Source of the DNA: an uncultured Clostridia bacterium
GTDB lineage: Bacteria; Bacillota; Clostridia; Christensenellales; UBA1242
NCBI GenBank assembly: GCA_944341445.1
Contig: CALVLZ010000011.1
Coordinates: 1 to 35,707 of the forward strand
Length of the DNA stretch: 35,707 nucleotides
Direction of reading: 5' to 3'
Part shown: piece after piece, positions 32,506 to 35,707 of the stretch
Numbering within the stretch: position 1 is the first letter of the stretch
Layout of the letters: every line of letters starts with the position of its first letter
Translations under genes and position numbers: made by a program
Notes under the pieces: generated by a model
The model's input: the letters and a program-made list of their open reading frames with translations, nothing else
Database searches by the model: none
Told to the model about the DNA's origin: nothing

Positions 32506-33229
32506 CAAAATCGTCTAATATTTTATTAACTTCCATAATATCGGCAATAGTAATAATTCCTAATGGTTCTTCAATTAATGTGCCTGTTTTTGTTAAAATA
32601 ACACACAAAAGTTTTTTGTTTTCAGTAAACATATTTAAAATTCTATCTAAAGTTACATTTTCATCTGCAACAGTATAATAATTTATATTTCTAAATTCAC
32701 TGCAAACTTCTTCAATTGTTGTGTTTTGCAAATAGTGGCAAATATCAACTTTTTCATATATCTTTTTGCCTAAAATATCGCAAATTTTACTGCTGTTTGC
32801 AACACCAATTAGCATATTGTTTTTAAAAATAGGAATATTGCTATACCCACTTTTATAAATGTATTCCATAACATCTTTTAAAGGTACATCTGCCGCAATT
32901 GAACTTAAAATTCTTTTGCAAACAGTGTTAATAGCAAGTGGTGGTGTGCAAATTAACCTTTCAATTTTTTCAATTTTTTCAACAACATCATCATGTGGTT
33001 CTGCAATAACATAATCGTCATTTTCACTATGCACTATTGCATTTCTTAGTCTTCCATATTCAATTAAATCATCTTCATATTTTTCAACAATAGAATTAAC
33101 CCTTGCAGTTTTTCTAACTGCTTCTGTATAAGACAAACTAGGTTTAATATTATTTTGAGTTCTAATTGCAACATCAATAGAATTATATGCATTAATAAAT
33201 CTTCTAGAATTTTTAATATCTTGAGCCAT
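32501..33229 (-). CDS. HEPN-like domain fused to a CBS domain pair
   Basis: The 242-residue product joins two parts. Residues 1-90 are helical and carry RNAIVH at 62-67, matching the R-x4-H motif of HEPN domains (catalytic in RNases, structural in others). Residues 100-242 form two CBS repeats: the first with ISSIAADVPLKDVMEYIYKSG and SNIPIFKNNMLIGV, the second with YYTVADENVTLDRILNMF and PLGIITIADIM. CBS pairs usually sense adenine nucleotides. A frame open to 33304 exists, but ATG 33229 has AAGGTGA at good spacing and starts at MAQDIKNSRRF. The cellular role is unknown. It is a single-gene unit. Confidence 0.8.
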   Translation of the reverse strand: MAQDIKNSRRFINAYNSIDVAIRTQNNIKPSLSYTEAVRKTARVNSIVEKYEDDLIEYGRLRNAIVHSENDDYVIAEPHDDVVEKIEKIERLICTPPLAINTVCKRILSSIAADVPLKDVMEYIYKSGYSNIPIFKNNMLIGVANSSKICDILGKKIYEKVDICHYLQNTTIEEVCSEFRNINYYTVADENVTLDRILNMFTENKKLLCVILTKTGTLIEEPLGIITIADIMEVNKILDDFE

Positions 33230-33375
33230 ATATATCACCTTAAATAACAAATTAACATAATTAATACTATAATAATTGCGTAATTTTGTAAAGAAAAAAC
33301 ACAATTATAAGTTTTATTTTATTTCAAAATTATTTAAAATAAACAAAATTATGCAATATTATAAAATGGTTATAG

Positions 33376-33404
33376 TTGCATTTAATAAAAAAATAATATA
33401 TAAT
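33376..33404 (+). promoter_or_regulatory. Promoter of the SRP RNA
   Basis: TTGCAT (33376-33381) and TATAAT (33399-33404) are exactly 17 bases apart. The -10 ends six bases before the GCATAC that begins the closing helix of the RNA. Confidence 0.8.
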
Positions 33405-33410
33405 AATAAA

Positions 33411-33688
33411 GCATACTAGGTGGGGAGCTAGCGGTGTCCTGTAACCCGAAATCCGCTATACGCGGGGCTGAATTACCAACCTAGGTGTGCTTGGTTTGTA
33501 TATTTTAAAATTTAGCACAGGCGTTGAGTTTAAGGTCTTATGCAATACTTTGCTATGAACCATGTCAGGTTAGGAATAAAGCAGCATTAAGTAGATTTAA
33601 GTATGTGCCATAAGGTAGCTTTAAAGGAGTTTGTTGTTACTTTTTAAGTATACGTAACAGCATCGAAGTTGGTTGTATGCTTTTTTTT
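33411..33688 (+). ncRNA. ffs: Signal recognition particle RNA, large (Alu-containing) type
   Basis: This RNA partners Ffh in co-translational membrane targeting. Terminal GCATAC (33411-33416) pairs with GTATGC (33675-33680), which is followed by eight T residues that end transcription. The 5' part has the Alu-type sequence around TGTAACCCG and CCGCTATA near 33435-33465. Domain IV is at 33564-33585: GTCAGG, TTA, a GGAA tetraloop, TAA, AGCAGC, matching the Ffh-binding loop order. At roughly 270 bases it is the long form found in sporulating Firmicutes rather than the 4.5S form. Confidence 0.93.
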
Positions 33689-33696
33689 AAAAACAC

Positions 33697-33724
33697 AAAA
33701 GTTGCATAATTTTATGCAACTTTT
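33697..33724. terminator. Terminator hairpin between the SRP RNA and the S51 peptidase gene
   Basis: A perfect 12-bp stem (33697-33708 with 33713-33724) has a 4-base loop and T residues on the plus-strand 3' side. On the minus strand it is followed by TTTTGTGTTTTT-like sequence. It backs up SRP RNA termination and probably ends the peptidase transcript from the other side. Confidence 0.75.
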
Positions 33725-33820
33725 TTGTACTATTCAAACTTTTAAAATAAGCCTATATTATAATATTTTTTAATTATTAATTAATAAATTAGAAAATAAA
33801 TAATTATTATTTTCATTTGA

Positions 33821-34528
33821 TTAAAATTCTAATTTCTTGTTTGTATCGTAAACAACTCTTTTTTCTTTATCAATAACTTCCACAGGTTTTTCTCCAACAA
33901 TAAACAAGTTTTCATCATCAACAAAAACACTTGTTTCTTCTGGAATACAAATTAGTTTATAACCTTCATATACTAACCTTTCAATTCGTTTAATTGTTAA
34001 CGGAATTTGTTCATCGATTTTTTTATAGTGTGGCAATATTGAATAGCCTTTTAAACAATTAAACCCATTTGTATCTTTCAAACCAACGTTGTTTACATCA
34101 CAAATACTTTTAATACCTAAACCATCATCTAAACAAGTATCTATTGATTTGGCAAAGATTAAAGCTCCAGCACTTCCACCCATAATAACAGTATCATTTC
34201 TTTTCATAAAATTAATTAAATTATTATAAGCTTCTGTTTCTTTTAGCATTTTTAATAATTTATATGTATTTCCACCACCAATAAAAACGCCTTTGCTATT
34301 GTTTAATAATTCATCTGTTATATCGTTTGCATTAAGAACTTGTACTATATTTTTTATTCCATATGGTTCAACTTGAGATTTAAACCAATTAATACAGTTT
34401 TCTATATTTGAATTATTCCAAGCAAGTGGTATATAAACAACCTTTCCATTACCTACAAGTTTTGAAAATAGTTGTAAACTTTCTTTAATTTGCTCATCAC
34501 TACCGCCACCATTTAAAATTAATTTCAT
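33821..34528 (-). CDS. Peptidase S51 family protein (dipeptidase E-like)
   Basis: The 235-residue cytoplasmic protein has the class I glutamine amidotransferase-like fold of S51 peptidases. FIGGGNTYKLLKML lies at 82-95, the nucleophile elbow GGSAGA with Ser at 119, and LPHYKK with His at 167. The N-terminus MKLILNGGGS is typical. Dipeptidase E (PepE) hydrolyses Asp-X dipeptides, while cyanophycinase-like relatives share the fold, so the substrate is uncertain. The ATG at 34528 has a TAGGAG Shine-Dalgarno. It is a single-gene unit. Confidence 0.88.
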   Translation of the reverse strand: MKLILNGGGSDEQIKESLQLFSKLVGNGKVVYIPLAWNNSNIENCINWFKSQVEPYGIKNIVQVLNANDITDELLNNSKGVFIGGGNTYKLLKMLKETEAYNNLINFMKRNDTVIMGGSAGALIFAKSIDTCLDDGLGIKSICDVNNVGLKDTNGFNCLKGYSILPHYKKIDEQIPLTIKRIERLVYEGYKLICIPEETSVFVDDENLFIVGEKPVEVIDKEKRVVYDTNKKLEF

Positions 34529-34566
34529 TTCATACTCCTAACATTAAAATATTATTATTAAAATGT

Positions 34567-34594
34567 AATATAATAAAAAATTAAAAAAAATCAA
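34567..34594 (-). promoter_or_regulatory. Candidate promoter of the S51 peptidase gene
   Basis: On the minus strand TTGATT (34589-34594) and TATATT (34567-34572) are 16 bases apart in an A/T-rich gap. The match is moderate and chance is possible. Confidence 0.4.
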
Positions 34595-34665
34595 AATCAA
34601 ATTACTTTATATTTATTTTTGTTATTTTTTATTTTTCAATTTCAAATAATCAATTTGAACATATT

Positions 34666-35343
34666 TTAAACATTTTCTATTTGCCAATCTATTGGTGTTT
34701 CACCTAATTTAGATAATATTTCATTAGTTTTGGAAAAATGTTTATTTCCAAACCAACCACCCTGATTTGCACTCATAGGGCTTGGATGAGCACAAGTTAA
34801 TATATAGTGTTTTTTAGGGTTAATCATTTTTGCAACATTTCTTGCACTTCCACCCCACAACAAGAAAACAATTGGTTTTTCTCTTTCATTTAGTTTGTTT
34901 AAAATTGCACTAACAACTTCTTCCCAACCTTTTCCCTTATGACTGTTTGCTTTGCCCTTTTCAACAGTTAACACACTGTTTAACAACAACACGCCTTGCT
35001 TTGCCCATTTTGTTAAATTACCATTGTTGGGAATATAGCAACCAATATCTGAATTTAGTTCTTTAAAAATGTTTTTTAATGATGGCGGGATTGTAACATC
35101 CTTTTCAACAGAAAAACAAAATCCATGAGCTTGGTTTGGTTCGTGATATGGGTCCTGACCAATTATAACAACTTTAACATCATCATATTTAACATAATTA
35201 ATTGCATTAAAAACATTTTCTGGTTTTGGATAAATAGTTTTTGTTTTATATTCTTCATTTAAAAAATCACATAAATTTTTAAAATTTTCGCTTTCTAATG
35301 TGTTTTTTAATAAGTTATACCAACTTTTTGAAATTACAAACAT
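34666..35343 (-). CDS. ung: Uracil-DNA glycosylase, family 1
   Basis: Ung removes uracil from DNA to begin base-excision repair. The 225 residues contain the water-activating motif GQDPYHEPNQAHGF at 62-75 (Asp 64), the Ser/Pro-rich region VTIPPSLKNIFKEL, LLLNSVLTVEKGKANSHKGKGWE, and the DNA-intercalating loop HPSPMSA with His 186. The length is normal for family 1. The ATG at 35343 has a GAGGG Shine-Dalgarno about 6 bases upstream. Confidence 0.98.
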   Translation of the reverse strand: MFVISKSWYNLLKNTLESENFKNLCDFLNEEYKTKTIYPKPENVFNAINYVKYDDVKVVIIGQDPYHEPNQAHGFCFSVEKDVTIPPSLKNIFKELNSDIGCYIPNNGNLTKWAKQGVLLLNSVLTVEKGKANSHKGKGWEEVVSAILNKLNEREKPIVFLLWGGSARNVAKMINPKKHYILTCAHPSPMSANQGGWFGNKHFSKTNEILSKLGETPIDWQIENV

Positions 35344-35361
35344 ATTTCCCTCGCTAACTTA

Positions 35362-35370
35362 ATTATAACA
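35362..35370 (-). promoter_or_regulatory. Extended -10 promoter of ung
   Basis: On the minus strand TGTTATAAT is seen, with TATAAT at 35362-35367 and the TG element adjacent, 19 bases upstream of the ung ATG. The -35 is weak. Confidence 0.5.
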
Positions 35371-35421
35371 TAATAAAGTTATCAAATAAAACAAATAAAT
35401 ATTTATTATTTATTAATTTTA

Positions 35422-35430
35422 TGATACAAT
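35422..35430 (+). promoter_or_regulatory. Possible extended -10 of the 38-residue ORF
   Basis: TGATACAAT lies 20 bases upstream of the ATG at 35450. Transcription from it would begin at or inside the Shine-Dalgarno, giving a very short leader, so a start further upstream may be the real one. Confidence 0.35.
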
Positions 35431-35449
35431 ATTTAAAAGGAAAAAATAT

Positions 35450-35566
35450 ATGAAAAATCATAACAAATATTCAAAGTTAATTAGAGCTAGTTCAAATATG
35501 AATTTTGAACCTCCGCAAAAAATAAAACAAAACAACACAAAAAAAATAGATGCTAAAGGGTATTAA
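35450..35566 (+). CDS. Small basic peptide of unknown function, 38 residues
   Basis: An ATG at 35450 with AAAAGGA about 8 bases upstream opens a frame of 38 codons ending in TAA at 35564-35566. The product starts MKNHNKYSKLIRASSNM and ends NNTKKIDAKGY. It is strongly basic, Asn-rich, hydrophilic, and has no membrane segment or cysteine. A strong terminator begins 14 bases after the stop, and the gene lies alone on the plus strand, divergent from ung. I do not recognise it. Good RBS spacing and the terminator support it as a real gene, but short A/T-rich frames arise by chance. Confidence 0.55.
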   Translation: MKNHNKYSKLIRASSNMNFEPPQKIKQNNTKKIDAKGY

Positions 35567-35580
35567 CTTTTGAAACTAGC

Positions 35581-35616
35581 AAAAAACGAACTTATGTAAA
35601 CATAGGTTCGTTTTTT
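35581..35616 (+). terminator. Strong intrinsic terminator after the small ORF
   Basis: A 16-bp stem (35581-35596 with 35601-35616, one U-G pair) has a TAAA loop. The 3' arm ends in six T residues, and the 5' side begins with six A residues. The 91 bases beyond it to the window edge hold no gene I can support. Confidence 0.9.
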
Positions 35617-35707
35617 GCAGGTGTACCATAAAGAAACTAAATTGAACCTAGAAAACTTAGTTTTAATTTTTTTATTTTAATATACTTAAAATTAATTGAC
35701 TTTTAGT

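Noticed and set aside
34641..34659. Hairpin downstream of ung as a terminator
   Set aside because: The 7-bp stem is all but one pair A/T and is followed by A-rich rather than T-rich sequence on the minus strand.
35635..35680. AAACTAA/TTAGTTT inverted repeat near the right edge
   Set aside because: The loop is about 16 bases and the pairing short; not enough to call a terminator or element.

Overview
The window is strongly A+T-rich bacterial chromosome. It looks like an endospore-forming, low-GC Firmicute of the class Clostridia: it carries spoIIGA-sigE and sigG next to a division/cell-wall (dcw) cluster, a large SRP RNA with an Alu-type domain, an isoleucine T-box, and A+T-rich codon use throughout. 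I cannot name a genus. No prophage, insertion sequence, CRISPR array, tRNA or rRNA was seen. This is mostly core genome, and nearly everything lies on the minus strand.

Layout, from the right edge in the direction of minus-strand transcription: a small plus-strand unit for a 38-residue peptide (35450-35566), ung, and a peptidase S51 gene. Next comes the plus-strand SRP RNA (33411-33688), a HEPN-like/CBS protein, and ileS behind a complete T-box leader, followed by a frameshifted RluA-type pseudouridine synthase gene. groES-groEL on the plus strand converges on it through a shared terminator. Then follow a membrane protein with a SPOR-like segment, lspA-rluD, two small membrane proteins, tig, clpP-clpX-engB, a Cys-rich protein with a sigma-K-like promoter, and a metallophosphoesterase.

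The dcw cluster fills 17.3-3.5 kb in the order mraZ, rsmH, ftsL-like, ftsI/spoVD, murE, mraY, murD, ftsW, then murA, ftsQ/divIB, ftsA and ftsZ. It is followed by spoIIGA-sigE, sigG and a coiled-coil protein of unknown function. MraZ probably controls its own operon through three 10-bp direct repeats that overlap its -35 box. The cluster supplies lipid I precursor steps (murA, murE, murD, mraY), the septal polymerase pair (FtsW with FtsI), divisome scaffolds (FtsQ, FtsL-like) and the Z-ring (FtsA, FtsZ). murF, murG and murC are not in it. SpoIIGA then activates pro-sigma-E after asymmetric septation, and sigma-G acts in the forespore.

Transcription units are compact and often end in a hairpin whose 5' arm already contains the stop codon. 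Several promoters share an extended -10 of the form TGTGATATAAT. Most start codons were re-chosen by Shine-Dalgarno spacing and family N-termini (sigG, ftsW, murA, mraZ, metallophosphoesterase, clpP, HEPN/CBS protein). The first 187 bases hold no gene I can support.
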